Assembly: GCA_954871525.1 (NCBI GenBank)
Contig: OX940871.1
Location: 20,707,086-20,771,085, forward strand
Direction: 5' to 3'
DNA from: Parietaria judaica
Taxonomy: Eukaryota; Streptophyta; Magnoliopsida; Rosales; Urticaceae
Length of the DNA stretch: 64,000 nucleotides
Shown here: positions 23,092 through 36,894 of the stretch, piece after piece
Position numbering within the stretch: the first letter of the stretch is position 1
Layout of the letters: each line of letters opens with the position of its first letter
Notes under the pieces: generated by a model
What the model was told of the DNA's origin: nothing
Database searches by the model: none
What the model saw: the letters and a program-made list of their open reading frames with translations, nothing else
Position numbers and translations under genes: made by a program

Positions 23092-26000
23092 TTTTTTTTT
23101 TTTTTTTTTTTGTTGACAGAAGTATGGTAATAGAACTAGTATCTTTGAGATACAAAATTTCAAATACCATGACTTAAAAAGAAGGGGCAAATAATAAAAA
23201 TTTTACGATGGAAATTGTGTTGTTTGTTCTAATTATTTTATGAATCGTTTGAATATTGGTCTCTAAAAATAGAGCCCTTGTAGGTATATAGTTGCGTCGA
23301 ATCAATCTTGGAATAAAATTTTCTTGGTCAACAAGCATGAAAATTGGATTATCATTATTTTTTTCGTACCCCCTTGAACCAAAAGATGATGGTAAAAAAA
23401 TAATAATTATATAGTAGATTGAATTATTATTTTTCTCTTTTTGTTGCGTCACTTTGAGGGCTTGATTAAAAAAAAGTATACGAAGGAAAGATAATGAAAG
23501 GAGTGTTAATATAAAAACCATATGTTGATTGGATTAATTTGACAAAAGATAATCTATATATTATTAGCATCTAATGTGATGTATTTGCATGCTGTAACTA
23601 ATTGCAATTACAAGGAAAATGAATGTAATTAATCTTCAATTATTAAGCAGTACTATGTTTAAGAGTTAAGACGTCATGATCGCATAAAAAATTACGTAAT
23701 TATTCAAATTGATTTTAGCACATAATAATTAAAGATACTAATAACTTTACTAATCTATCAAACAACTTCTCTTTGGACCTACTTGCTATCACATTCTAAT
23801 CGTCATTTTCAATGTATCCCACGATCTTAAAGCAAAAGGTGAAAAGAGAGTAAAATTATAATTTTAATAAAGAAAATGGGTATACACTTTTTTTTTTTTG
23901 GTAATATTAAGTGAATGATTTATTGTTTAGATGAAATAATGTAAATAAATAAATCTAACACCTATTATAAAAAAATTAAATAGTGATGATCAGATTTATC
24001 TGTTTTAAAAATCTTTCCAAATTTAAGTGTATAGTATTTATCAAAAAAGTTGGGGGAATGAGTTTCTAAGCATTAATGAGATGATGATATTTTGAAAGAC
24101 CCTAAAGAAATATGTGTATTAATTATTGATAATATAGGGAAAGGGAAAGAAAAAAAAAAAAGCTAGTAATTAGTAGTAAGAAAATAAGCACTAAAATCTT
24201 ATTATTATTTAAGTCTTTGGAGCACAAATGACAAAACTTCTTACTTAATTAATCATTTATCTTATTATTGTTTCCTGAATTTTATTTTTAATAGTTTGTC
24301 TTCTAAGTTCTTATTTATTTGTTGACCCCCTTGACTTATCTATGTATATTAGTTTTTCCCTTAAACTTATAAATAATTTATCAGTTTTCTACAATCTTGC
24401 CCCCCCCAATAAACTTTTAATTTGTATCAGTGCTCCCTATATGTTATATTTTTACTACTTTCCTCATAATTATATTTTTCTTATTTGTTATAGTTATCCT
24501 AGTTTAACACTAAATATTAACTAATCATTTAGAAATTTTCTTTACAGGATTGCTTTCTTTTGGCATTCTCTTTCGATATTTCCTTTGTTGGTTTTCTTGC
24601 CTTCACCATTTGAAGTCTCAAAGCTCGCCATTTCATTCATTTTATTGTAAATGATTCTTTCTCTTAAAATTTATGGAAAATCGTATGGTTTAATGACAAT
24701 TTAGCATTTATTAATTAAAAATGATGGGCAAACTGAAACAAAACAAAAAGTTTGAGGGACAAATTAAAAATAGTTTATGGGGTGATATAAGATAAAATAA
24801 TAAACATACGGGGCAAGTGAAACAAATAACTTCAAAGTAATTGGGATAATAGCGGCTAAAGTAGCCAAACTTTCATGATTTGTGTCGATAAAGGTCCAAA
24901 CTGGATTTATAGCGGCTAAAGTAGCCAAACTCGGTCAATCGGTGGCAAGCACTTATTCCGTCCAGTCAAACTTAACATCCGTTAGTCTATCGCCACGTCA
25001 CTTACACGTTATATCAAACTTTGGGTATTTATGCCAAGATACCTAAACTTTGGGTATGCTTGCCACCTAAACTTTGGCATAAATACCTAAACTTTGGTTT
25101 TATCACGGCATAAATACCCAAAGTTTGATATAACGTGTAAGTGACGTGGCGATAGACTAACGGATGTTAAGTTTGACTGGACGGAATAAGTGCTTGCCAC
25201 CGATTGACCGAGTTTGGCTACTTTAGCCGCTATAATTCCAGTTTGGACCTTTATCGACACAAATCATGAAAGTTTGGCTACTTTAGCCGCTATTATCCCA
25301 AAGTAATTTGATACATTGTGTCTAGTTGGGGGTATTAGTGACATTTACTCATAATTTCAAATTTTATTAATATTGCTTAATTTTTTCCTTCTAAGATGGA
25401 ATCTAATTAGGTATACAAAAATAACACGCTTGAATAATGTAAAAATAAAAAATTACTAATCTATGATTTATATCAGTTTATAAAATATACGTTTTCAACT
25501 GTCACATATACATTTAATTTGGACATTTTTTACTAATAGCTTTTCCGACCATGTAACCATTTATGGTAAAAGAGATTCGTTGTCACTTTATATATTCTCC
25601 AACGGTAATCAACCACTATATAAAAGAAGTAAATTATTAAAGTTGGAGACAAAAGCTATGATTATGAACCACTTTTTTCTTTATATAGTTTGCAAACAAT
25701 TGTAATTAAGTATAAAGATATATAGTATTTGCATGTCTATCCGTAAATAATATTTGACACCAAGTTACATATTTTTGAAGTACGTAAATAATATTCGAGG
25801 TACGAATTTACCATCATTTTCGACAAATTGTTATGATATGCATATGCATAACCAAGTTAGCAAAAGAGAAAAAATGCTTTATATATATATATATATACAT
25901 TAGCAAAAAAAATAAATAGTAAAAAGCTATTTGATTAACTTTTCCAAATTTATCGTCTGAATTTTATTTAAGATATACTAAGATACATATTTTATTTTAT

Positions 26001-27089
26001 TTTACCAAATAAGATATTGTAGGATGCATAATTTTCTTTTATACTAGGATACATAATATTATTTTATTTTACCAAATAAGATATTTTTCTTAATCATTAA
26101 AGGAAAACAATAAAAACAAGAGGTCAATCATTAAAGGATACATAATGAATGCTTTTTAATCTTCTGTCCCTTTTGTCTAATCATGAGTATTTATGTTTTA
26201 ATACCAATTATATATATATAAGATATTAAGAAATAAATAATTCAGGCAGGTAGGCTCTTAGTTTAATAATATTTGAAATATTTACTCAAGATACCTCTTT
26301 GATTAAATAATTTCAACAAAATATCTTTGTGTCTCATTTAATTCATTCTTTTCATAATTATATAAAATATAGTTCTCTCGAGTCAAATTAAACGGCCAAT
26401 TTTAATAAAAATAATTAGAGATATAGAAGGAAAAGTATTCAAGTTTTATTTTATATTTATAGTGGAAAATGTACTTAAATCAGTAAATCAGTAGCTCCAG
26501 TCCACTCTTAAAAAAAACGTTGATCAATAGAGGAGGCATTATGAAAATAATAAAATAAATAATATATAAAACAAAAATAAAAAAATCATATGCCAGCGAA
26601 ATATCAAAAGATGTCCATTAATTTTCTTGTACTAAGCATTAATACTTTTACCGACTATATAAAAGATGTTCAGCACCTTTCGGTGCAATTGATTATAACT
26701 TAGATATTTTTACCGCTATATTATCCATGTAAATTAGAAAAGATCCAATGAAAACATAAATATATGCTATCTAGTATATATACTATATTTTTACGACCTC
26801 TAAAGAATAATGCAAAAGAGATATTAAATTAATAGAAATAGAATTAATGTTGAAATAGAACTATATAAATATTTCTATCTTTATTTTGCTCGCAGTTTAT
26901 AAACTGTCTTATTTATGATTAACAATATATATAATTATATATATATATATATATTAGATTTAGATTTTTCTCATGATTCGACGACCATGAATATATAATA
27001 TTTTTATATATACGTATGCACAAAGTTTTAGATTTTTCATTTGGTTCGATGGAAGCTTAGGGTTTGGCTAATTACAAGTACATATATAT

Positions 27090-27134
<45 letters not shown>

Positions 27135-27335
27135 GTTGGGGAATATATAATATCGAACCTGTAACATCTTGTTTACATTGCTGGCTCCAAAGACCTTGTG
27201 CACACTGGCGAACTTGTGTGGCTCGTCCGCCGGAAAATGGGGCGAGAAGACGCAGTCCTGCGCACACCGCCGCCGTAGAAGTTTGCACGCCGCGCACGGT
27301 GATATCGTTCCTTTGTTTCTCCCGCTCTCCTTCAT
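22581..27335 (-). CDS. LBD: LBD (LOB-domain) transcription factor, class IA
   Basis: Two exons on minus: 27335-27159 and 22904-22581, joined in phase 0, giving 166 residues. The ATG at 27335 opens MKESGRN, the usual start for the LBD1/3/4/11 group. The upstream in-frame TTG is not a start. Exon 1 holds the zinc-binding C block (Cys 14, 17, 24 and 28, pattern C-x2-C-x6-C-x3-C) and ends in the GAS block (FGASNVNKMLQ). Exon 2 starts ELPEHQR and carries DPVYGCVGAI and the coiled-coil leucine repeat (L95, L102, L106, with V113 in the fourth place). A variable tail rich in Asn, His and Pro ends the protein. LOB proteins are nuclear DNA-binding regulators of boundary, vascular and lateral-organ development. 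The intron position after MLQ is the family's conserved one. The intron is very long here (4,254 bp) and contains a MITE. Paralogue identity (LBD4-like is likeliest) would need a tree. Confidence 0.93.
23058..23111. repeat. (TTA)n followed by a poly-T tract
   Basis: About ten TTA triplets run directly into some 20 T residues. Read on minus this is a poly-A tract with an A-rich tail, which may be the remnant of a retroposed sequence. No body is recognisable. Confidence 0.8.
24843..25299. mobile_element. MULE-type MITE with long inverted repeats
   Basis: A 457-bp near-palindrome. The left arm starts GGGATAATAGCGGCTAAAG and the right arm ends in its reverse complement. The arms are about 190-200 bp with few mismatches around an AT-rich centre of CCTAAACTTTGG-type repeats. 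It is flanked by a perfect 9-bp duplication, AAAGTAATT, at 24834-24842 and 25300-25308. Nine-base duplications and long terminal repeats mark Mutator-like elements. No transposase is encoded. If transcribed within the LBD pre-mRNA it would fold into a long hairpin. Confidence 0.9.
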
Positions 27336-27602
27336 CGCCAAACAATACTCTCTCCCTGCTCATTCAAAAGTTAACCACCGATAATTAGTCGATTATTAAA
27401 CTTATATATATCTCGAAAGATATGCCTATTACCTTGAGAAAATGATTTTGAGAAGGAGATCAGTTATATGTGTGTGTGTGTGTATATATATGTATATAGA
27501 TGATGAAGGATGTATAATGTTGATGATTGAAGAAAGTGTTTGAGAAAAGAAGTATTGAAAAGAGAATAGAAGAGGGGGGCTTGAGAGGAAGGGTGGTACT
27601 AA

Positions 27603-27611
27603 GATTATATA
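27603..27611 (-). promoter_or_regulatory. Candidate TATA box of the LBD gene
   Basis: On minus the sequence reads TATATAATC about 270 bases upstream of the ATG. A possible leader intron (donor CTCAAG/GTAATA near 27434, acceptor GAGCAG near 27358) lies between it and the start codon. Both are inferences from sequence alone. Confidence 0.45.
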
Positions 27612-27619
27612 GAGAAGTA

Positions 27620-30600
27620 AGTTGATGCAAATCTTGATGTGGGTCCCACGAAAGAAGAGCCATTAGATTTTGCTAACAAATCACTCTTTTCTGATAAGAT
27701 CTTTAGGCCCCACTAATTTATATTCAATATTTTGTTAGCCCCATTATTTACCTTTTTTTTTTTAATTTACATTGTAATAATTTATGTATATATACGGGCT
27801 ATGTTGTGAGTTTACCCGTCGGATACCCAAAAATACCGTTTTCTATATTGTAAAACAAAGAATTATTCGGCTTGTTTGAATTAATTTTAAATTCCTTTTA
27901 TTAGGATATTATACAATTTGGGGCCTTTGTAGAGACATCTCATATATAAAAATATATTTTTTATTATTTTTGAGGCATTGGGCGATCTCGTCCAAAATTT
28001 TGTGAATAGGGCCGGCCTATCCGGTCACGGCGGTAGTGCTGACTAAATGGGAAAAAGATAAAGAAAAAAAATTTGTTATTTCTTAAAATAGTCTAGAATA
28101 TCTATTATTTTATGGAAATTCTAAAAGAATTTTAATTTATTATTTTATTTCAAAAAAATTAATACATGTATGTTATTGGTTAACTCGTAAAATTTTATCT
28201 GCACAAACAATTATAAATTTTCGAACCAACAATCTACCCGTTAATTAACCTATAATTCATCAACTTACCAGTGTAATTGGACCATCAGTCGGTCATTTCT
28301 TTTTACTTATTTGAACTTTGAGCATTAGTATAACAAATCGAGTTCCAACGTCTCTTTATTGTGATACGGGCCGGGTATCCAATTTTCTACATATATATCT
28401 CCATACAATATCTTATAGCAAGAAAACATTCATACATTTTTTTCGGATATTGTTCCACAAAGATTATACTTCAAAAATCAAGATGTCGTTTACTTTTGTG
28501 ATCGTAGTCATTATTTAATACAGATAATGAACTCAATGGAAAGAAAAATAAATAGTTGACTAAACGTTCCATACCCACATGGGAAGAGAATAAGTAGAGG
28601 AAAATAAGAAGTAGATAAATATGTAATATAGGTTAAATTTTATCTCTCTAAACATGCTATAAGCCTATAACTTTTATCGATTATACATTGATAACATCTA
28701 TATGACGTATGCTTTTGTAGACAATTAATATCTTTCATAATCAATATAAATCATAGGAAAATTTAATATGTTAATCAATAATATGACAAAAGACGAAATC
28801 CAAATACTTGTAACTCTTAACTTCTTGAGAATTCTATAAATTATAAGTTTGAGAAAGTAACCCTTCAATTTGTCCTCTAATTGACTAAATAACTATCTTT
28901 CTTATATATAGAAACTAGAGAGTGGTGAGTTTAAATTATTATTATTAAGTTTAATTATGATTTTTTCATTTTAATGTTATTATATGAAATTATTGAACTC
29001 TTATATACTTAAATAAGAGGACTTAAATGTTAATCATGGGCCCTAATTTAGCTTACCGATTCAATCATACATTTACACGCAAACATAGTTTACATGATAT
29101 ATATATACACACACATATTATTAATTGTAATTATCTATGTTGGAAGATTCGAGCTAGTTATAGTTAATTAATACATGTTTCGGACGAAGATACGTACGGA
29201 AAGAGTGAAATGAAGTTGCATGTGTGTATCAGAAAATGCACAAACACAATATACATTTATTTATATATGCACTCAAAATTAAATAATGTACACACAACTG
29301 CCCATATTAAATAATACCTCGAACAAGAAGTCCAAGTTCAAGTTTTTTCTACATCCGAAAACACTCTAATTAATCCAATATATATATATATATATAGAAC
29401 CAGAATTTCAAGTTTATGATCTTTTCTGGATTATATATTTATAACTATAACATCGTTAAATTTTATTACTAAATCCGATTTACTGGATCTTAAGCTAAAA
29501 AAACACAAAACAATAACCGAAACTTTTTGTTTTTGTAAAATCCAAAATCCGGATATCAGGATCCGAATTTTTGATATAATAAATTCTGATCCGGAATCTT
29601 GTTTTTTCTTTCATATTTTCAACAATTCCTCTTCTAATTTCACCCGGCCTTGTTAATTTTGAAATTAAATGCTTTATAGACATAACATAATAGTTGGGTA
29701 TTTTGAATCGGGAAATACCTGGTTATTAAAGAACTTTGTTTTTTCTTCTAGAACCAAAATTTGGATCCGGGTAACTAATTCCCATTTTCCGGTTTCTGGT
29801 TCTTTGCTCTAAGAAATAAAGGTTTCCAGATACTAATTAATTCTCATTTTCTCAAAAGCAACTTTTTAAGGATCCGATTTATAAAAAAAATAAAAATAAA
29901 AATTAACTAGGGTTTCACTTCACTTGTTTATTTCCCTCATATTGTTTATTTTATTTTGTGATTTATGTTAAATTAAGCTTATATTTGTATTTTATAGCTT
30001 TTATATTTCAAGTATTTATTTTTTGGATCGGTTTAAAGCTGGTTTTTAACTCCTATTTATATAACAAATGCTCGAAAACTAAACCGATTTTTAAGTCCTA
30101 TTTATACATAACCAATTCTAAAAAACTAAGAACCGGATTCAGTTTACATTTATTGAACTATTTGGATTTTTATCCAATTCTAAAAAAATTGGTATATTGG
30201 ACTTGGTTGCACCTCTCCATTCGTAGGCACCTATATGAAAATGTCAACATAATATTCATATATATATATATACACATATTGTTTTGGTTTTCTTTATTTC
30301 AAAAAGTGAATATAAATATATATTAGAAACGCCGTATACGTATACATGTTGGATATATACATATATACTTCATTAATTAATTCGTGTCAATGCATGCTTT
30401 AACTTGTTTCTCAAGCAATATATTTGATTCGGTTGATTTTCTACCATTATTTAAAAAGATATTGCTAAGAGCTTTGTGTACATAGTTTTTATTATATGGT
30501 GCAATTAATAAAAGTTACTTGAAATTGTGGTACTAAATTCCAAAGCGATAAGATATGTGTGACATGATGGGAATCAAATGCAACACACGAACTAACACTT

Positions 30601-32171
30601 TGATTAGTCGATTTCTTTCTCTGATTAGAGATTATTATATTAATTAATCATGCTGTAATTTGGAGTGATCTCGTCAGTATTTATGTGATTAATACGTTTC
30701 CTGAAGCTGGCAATAATTAATATCATTCAGACTTTGACATCAAACACTGTTTATATCTTTCTCCACCACCACTAGTTATTAATTAAAACTAATTAATTTA
30801 GATTGTCCATAATGTGTTGATAGTTACTCATAATGAAATATATATTACGCTATTTATATAAATCATGCTAGTTAATAAAATAACATATGGAAACATTACT
30901 TATTATCCAGTTATATTCTTTAATTTCTAAAAATGTATTTTCAATTTTGTAAAAGTAAAAATATTCTCTTTTGCTATGTGATTTGACGACACCACCATTT
31001 ATTCTCTAACTTTTAATAAATTAAAAAAAAAAACTTAAAAAAATTGAAACTCCGATCCCGAAATCATTTCTCGATCCCACTTTCACTCTAATAGAGCTTC
31101 GTTAGTCCCCGACTCTCCAAAAACGAAACTAACACGTCATTCTAAATCAAAATATATAAGAGTCAATGTGGATGTCTGAAAATTAAAATATCAGAACATG
31201 GTTACCACAAAATTAAGATTCCGTTCCTTTTGGAACACATACATCTTCAAAAATCACAGTGCAAAGAAAATTTTCACGACAATTTAGCAAAAACCGTCAA
31301 GATTTTTTTATTTTTATTTTTTACTTTGAACGATTGAGGAAATGATAAAAACTGTCGTGCAAGGTCAAAGTCATCGAGGCCAGAATTAAGTGCGCAATTG
31401 AAACCGCCATAATTGTGTACCTAAAAATTCACGATTACACCATGAATTTTTATCAACGTTGTGCAAAGTTTACACCACTATAGTTTGTGCTTCGTGCAAT
31501 AACAATAGTGCAAAATTTGCACTACATTTATTAACAATATAGTAAAATCTTGTTTCTTTTAGTAGGGAAAGGGAAGAATCAAAGTATACACATTGAGGCC
31601 GTAATTTTGACTATTTTATGAAAATAAAAATTATATTTTTATGAAAATGAAAAATAAAATACCGTTAGTACTATCTTAATGTGTATAAGACTAAAGAGAA
31701 AGTGTAAAGTTATATATGCAAATCTAGGAACGAGCCCACCATGGATAAGCTTGTTTATTGTTCTCATTCACCTAAGATTGGAGGCAATCCGTATTAATTT
31801 AATTTGTGTGTAAGAATTAGTGATTTTTATTTTATATCATATATATTTTTTTAATTTTTGCCGACTTGCACGTGTGGATGTAGATGGATATTGATAACAT
31901 GCATGATAGTGTGATGATTTGATAAACAACATAATATTATTATCAAGGAAGTTTGAAGAGCCAAAGTGACAAGTTGGCAACTTCCATTTGGACTCAACAA
32001 TTGGATATTCGTTCACTCAATTTGGTTAATAAAAACATATTTAGTACTAATAATACATGCTCTTCATTATTCTAGCTTTTTCAATAAATATTGTTCCATA
32101 ACAATCATTCTATCTTTGGTTTGTGTTTAATTGGCCATAACATGATTCATGATACATTTGACTTGAAAATA
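27620..32171. other. Gene-free AT-rich region
   Basis: No coding region is supported. A segment at about 29480-30200 repeats GGATCCG, CCGGTTT and GGTTC words on both strands, in the manner of worn hAT-type MITEs. A segment at about 31250-31560 contains AAAACCGTC/CTGTCGTGCAA words suggesting a decayed DNA transposon. Neither has definable ends. Confidence 0.45.
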
Positions 32172-32346
32172 CAGCTGAACCTCTATAAATTAATAAGGTT
32201 GGGACTAGAGAAATTTATTATATTATCGAGTTTATTAATTTATCGAGGTAAAAATTGAACTACGTTAGTGTAGTCGAGACCGGACAAAAATATTATTTAA
32301 TCGCGACTATTAATATATCGAGTATTAATTTATAGAGGTTTTACTA
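32172..32346. mobile_element. Emigrant-like MITE (Tc1/mariner-pogo group)
   Basis: About 175 bp. The left end is CAGCTGAACCTCTATAAATT and the right end, on minus, reads TAGTAAAACCTCTATAAATT. The inner repeats pair ATTAATTTAT words. A TA dinucleotide precedes the left end, as expected for the TA target of this group. The ends match the well-known Emigrant terminal repeat (CAGTAAAACCTCTATAAATT) with a few changes. Confidence 0.75.
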
Positions 32347-33172
32347 AGAATAATTGGGAGAATGCATGGATGTAGTGAAATGTATAATGGTAACAAAGCT
32401 TATACAAAGGTGCATGTTTGATGAATAGCTATAGATAATTGATTTTATACTACGCAATGAGTCTGAGTTGAATAAGCGTTTATTTAAGATTTATAATTAT
32501 GTATTCAATATATATATACATTGGTATTTATTAAGGACAATTTGTGGCAAAAGAACATATGTTATAAAAAAATATGACTTATATATACACATATATAATA
32601 TATATTTCCAATCTTTTTCTTTTTTTTTGGCCTAAACTTTTAAAGATTTAAATTTTTTTAGCATAAGTAAATAAATCTTTTTTGATAACTCTCTACCGTA
32701 CGTAAACTTCCACGTGGTGAAACATGATGTGTCCACGTTTGTACTCATTTGCCTAAACAAATTATCTGTATTTATTTGTTTTTACCTTCAATTATCAACT
32801 TTTTTTAATGAACGGCGAAAATTTGACTATTTGTACCAAGATTATCACCAAGTTTGTGCTCATTGAGAATTTTTACACCGGAAACAAGATTGAGAATATG
32901 TAAGTCATTTTTTTAGTGTGTATATTTTCGCTGCAAATATATGATTATCATTAATTAATTATATTGCTGTACAGTAAAGAATCAACCTCTAATGATTTAT
33001 GTTTAAACATCTTAACTTTGGAATTATATACAGCTAATCTTATGATTATTTTATGATTTATATATATATAAATTCTCTATCTATACTCTTATTATATCTT
33101 CTCTCTTTTTTATTTCTTATATATAGCTATTAATAAATTACAAAATAGGTAATTGCTTTCTATAGTTATTTC

Positions 33173-34028
33173 TAGGGGTGAAAATTTTGTCACCGTTTAT
33201 CGGTATCGTCTCGGTATCGGTATCGATCTCGGATCGGTTTAAAAAAAAACCGATAAATTTAGTTTAAAACCGAGAACCGATACTTATCGGTATCGGAAAC
33301 CGATACCGATACCGAGAAACGATACTGATACCAAATTTCTCGAATATCGGTATCGGTTTCGGTTTTGAACTACATGTCGTGTTTTATTATACTACATGTC
33401 GTTTTTTTTATAATATAACAGATTTTATATTACAATGCAAATAGGTTTGTAACATTGAATATAATATATATGTAATAATTATGCTTTTATATTTGTTAAA
33501 TGAAAGTTTCTTTTAATTGTTTATTGTAGAAGAAAACTTTGAAGTTCCCGTTTCAACTTCCGTCCCCTCCGCTCTTACCGGTGGTATTAGTAACATGGCC
33601 AAGAAAAAAAACGAGGCGAAATCAAAGAAAAAAGAGAAGGCGAAACCAAAATCAAAGAAAAATAAATGACATGTTTTAATTATGTTTGATGTTTTTATGT
33701 ATTAGACATGTATTTTTATATTTCGGACATGGTATTTTGTATTATTTTTGGATTTTTCCCCGGGTTATTTATGTCTCGGTTTATTTATCGGTTTTCGTTT
33801 ATGTCTCGGTTTATTTATCGGTTTTCGTTTATGTCTCGGTTTATGTCTCGGTTTATTTATCGGTTTTCGTTTATTTTTTCTCGGTCTCGGTCTCGGTATC
33901 GGTTTGATAAAAAACCAATAAATTTTAGAACCGATACCAATACCAATACCAAAAAAAAAAATCTCGATTATTCAATACCAATACCAAAAAATACTAATTT
34001 ACCGATTATCGGTACCGGTTTCACCACA
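33173..34028. mobile_element. hAT-type non-autonomous element with CGGTATCGGT repeats
   Basis: It starts TAGGGGTGAAAATTTTGTCA and ends in GGTACCGGTTTCACCAC, resembling the TAGGGGTG termini of plant hAT MITEs. Both arms are full of (T)CGGTATCGGT/ACCGATACCG words in opposite orientation. A 30-bp unit built on TTTATGTCTCGGTTTATTTA repeats about three times at 33766-33872. No clear 8-bp duplication is visible. A lysine-rich reading-frame remnant lies in the centre. Confidence 0.6.
33530..33669 (+). pseudogene. Lysine-rich terminal exon remnant inside the hAT-type element
   Basis: After an acceptor-like TTGTAG, an open frame of 46 codons runs to a TGA at 33667-33669. It starts with ENFEVPVSTSVPSALTGG and ends in a dense Lys/Ser/Ala/Pro tail (blocks of KKK and KSKK). 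This could be the last exon of a deleted transposase with a nuclear-localisation-like tail. I do not recognise the protein. Confidence 0.35.
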
Positions 34029-36812
34029 TTTTATTAGGTCAACATACATTTGAAGTAGCCATAATGTTGTGCATTAGGTCATCACATTTTTGGTACATAC
34101 TATGTACGTATAAAGTACAAACAACTAATAGTATTTTAGGTTTCAAGTTTCATAATTTTCCTAAGCGTCACATTTAGGTGTTGTGCTTCATTATTTCTGT
34201 ACGAACGTTAACATTAATGAGGATTTATGAATATTAAACGTTTTGACTCAATAAATTAAGTTGACTGTGGGAAGTTTCGTATTGTCGGTGGGTTTTCTAT
34301 TTAATGTTGAAATACTATATATATTATAATAATCACGATTAGCTTGTCATGCATGTCGTGATCAATTTAAATTACGTGGTCTCTACGCTGTAAAATTGCG
34401 ATTGTGTGTTAAGACCAAAACAACGGCCGGTAAATGATGGCCTTTTGAATTCAATATGATATTAACTGTTTTGAAATTAAATCGTACCGTCTTCTAAAGG
34501 CCTCACATAACTTATAATACCTAGTTACTAGGTGCGTCGCGTTTTTAACGCTCTCATGCACTTCGCTTTTATCCCGTACGATTTTTGATGTAGAAACGAT
34601 ATAGGAAGAGAGAAGACGCTAGGGTTTTCAAGCAAAGCTCGATTTCAATAATCTTTAAAAAAAGCTTAGATGAACAAAATCACATAGGTGACATAACTTC
34701 TGGGTCTCGTATTAATAAAAACGGCATAGCTTCATAACTCATCAACTTGAATATATTCAAGCTGCAATTAATTTACTTACCTTATTGTGTTCTCGTGGCA
34801 CGAAAAGTTTGCATCATTACTCGTACACGAAGAAAAAAGTTTTCAGCGACGCCAACACACCTTTATATTTTTACTATAAGATATTGGCGATGAGACGTAT
34901 CACCTATAGCGGTGACATTTTCATTCCTATAAATTATGAAATTTTGTAAGGAAAATTTTCTATCAATTTTTTTAAGCTAAAACCTTGATTTTAGTCGTAG
35001 CTAGAACATTTATTTTTTATCTTCTTCTTGTGGTGCAACTCAACATGATATTGTCAATTTTGAATCCAATCCGCACAACATGATTTATATATTGAAAGAA
35101 CTCTTAGGTATACTTTCAAAAGGCCTTGTGTTATTATAAAAAGATGAGTGCAAATAAATTAACACATTTGATCATAATTATAGCGAAATAACATAGAATT
35201 GAATAAGGCATCTTAAGAAGTTCCAAGTCGTCCCATAAAAATAGAACTAAATTATAATATTTGTACAACATAATGGAATAATGATTATATATGCTGTTTA
35301 TTATTTCTACATGCGTCTTATCGTGGTCTATTGTTGCCGTTCAAGTGTTCTGACCTATTTTTAGTAATGATAAATAGATATAATTGGGATCCAGCTTAAT
35401 GATAGCAACAATAAACAACTTTGCTTACCTTATATACTACATTTACAATCATTTATTTGCAATAATTTTTCACGTACTTGATAGTCCTTGCATGAAATAC
35501 TGTACTCTCTACTAGACAGTAGACATAAATATTTGATTCATTGTCATAAGATACATTTATAAGACTTCGACACTTTCATGGTAAATTTTATCAAGGCCAA
35601 TTTAATTTTTTATATCTTTAATTTTTATTTTTTGTATTTTTTTAAGAAGCCACAACGTGTAATTTAACAATATATATTACTACTTTTTTTATGTTTCTAA
35701 TTTCAAATTCTTAAAAAATAAAAAAATAAAAAAAACTTAGAATTTTATAGTGTATACTAGTAGTATTTTTTATTTTTGGAAATCGTATTATATATTTATT
35801 AAACGTGAAAGTTAATAGTCTATAATCAAAATTATAAACCAACGAATAGTGCGCAAATTTAAAATTTAAAGTTATGTGGTTCGACAAAATAATTATTTTA
35901 GTCTATCTTTCTGTTACAAATACTGGTTTCTTGTCTCTCGAGTCAAGTTTAATAAGCATTTATATTCTTGCTTGGTAAAATAAATAAAAAATACTTTAAT
36001 AATTCAATTTTTGTATAGTAAAACATCAATTGGGGGTAGCTAGAAATAGTATATATATACCTAACCAGATGGTGTGACTAAATACATCTTTTATTATTAT
36101 CTAATTAATATCGTGGAAAAACAAGCATAATATCTTTCTGGGAAGATATCCATGGAAAAGTGTGATTAAAAATATAATATCACACCTTTGACCATTAAAT
36201 ATATATATATATATATATATATAGATAATACTAATAGAGCTAAACATATGTTAAATGTAAAACATTTATTAAGTTTAACAAAATAAATCATGATGATAAC
36301 ATTCTACTGATGTGGTTTTCAGATTTTTAATTTCAATTTTCCTTGGACGGTCGGGAAATTTTGCTTGAAATTTTTCTTAAGCTTTCAAATCATAAGAAAT
36401 ATTATTTCGAATAATAGATTCCAAACCCAAAGTATATTAAGTAATAACCATATCATTTATTTTTATTATTATTTTAACTGAACAACACTTTTTTCACGAT
36501 TTATGATTTTATGTTGCAAAATCATTATATTTAAATTACGCAATTAATAATTCCGTTATTTAGGTTGAATTGTTATAATTAGAAAAACTTGATTGTCATT
36601 GCTGAGGTACATAAATCATTTTCAACCAAATTACTTCAATCTCTATCAAGTGAGAAATGAATAGATTTAGTGTGAGAGATTAGTGTTTTTTAAGGGATCA
36701 GGGTTTTTTCGCCCCGCCGCCATTATAACGACACCATAATAAGATCACGATATATAGCGGATTATATAGGGGCGGAAGCAACTTGTTGTGGTAAAAAAAT
36801 TAGGGTAAATGA

Positions 36813-36894
36813 ACGAAATGCCCATTGTGTATATTTTTTACTCTTACAAAATGGGCATTTCTTTAAAAGTTTGATACAAAATTAGGCATTTCGT
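36813..36894. mobile_element. ACGAAATG-type short inverted-repeat element, copy 1
   Basis: It begins ACGAAATGCCCATTGTGT and ends ATTAGGCATTTCGT, an imperfect inverted pair about 80 bp apart with an internal AATGGGCATT. It belongs to the same family as 37256-37369 and 38468-38580. Confidence 0.65.

Larger units (their letters stand above)
22905..27158 (-). other. Long intron of the LBD gene
   Basis: The donor follows ATGTTACAG at 27159 and the acceptor ends TGCAG at 22905. The intron holds a (TTA)n plus poly-T tract at 23058-23111, the MULE-type hairpin MITE at 24843-25299, an (AT)n tract at 27096-27129 just inside the donor, and otherwise AT-rich sequence without coding signal. Confidence 0.85.

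Noticed and set aside
27336..27341. LBD start two codons upstream of 27335
   Set aside because: The upstream codon is TTG. The ATG at 27335 gives the family-typical MKESGR start.
31250..31560. Candidate CACTA-like end
   Set aside because: Words such as CTTTTAGTAGGG and repeated GTGCAAA are suggestive, but no CACTA terminus or partner end could be found.
33686..34037. Overlapping frames rich in Tyr/Val/Ser or Arg/Phe
   Set aside because: They are low-complexity translations of the CGGTATCGGT and TTTATGTCTCGG repeats in the hAT-type element.
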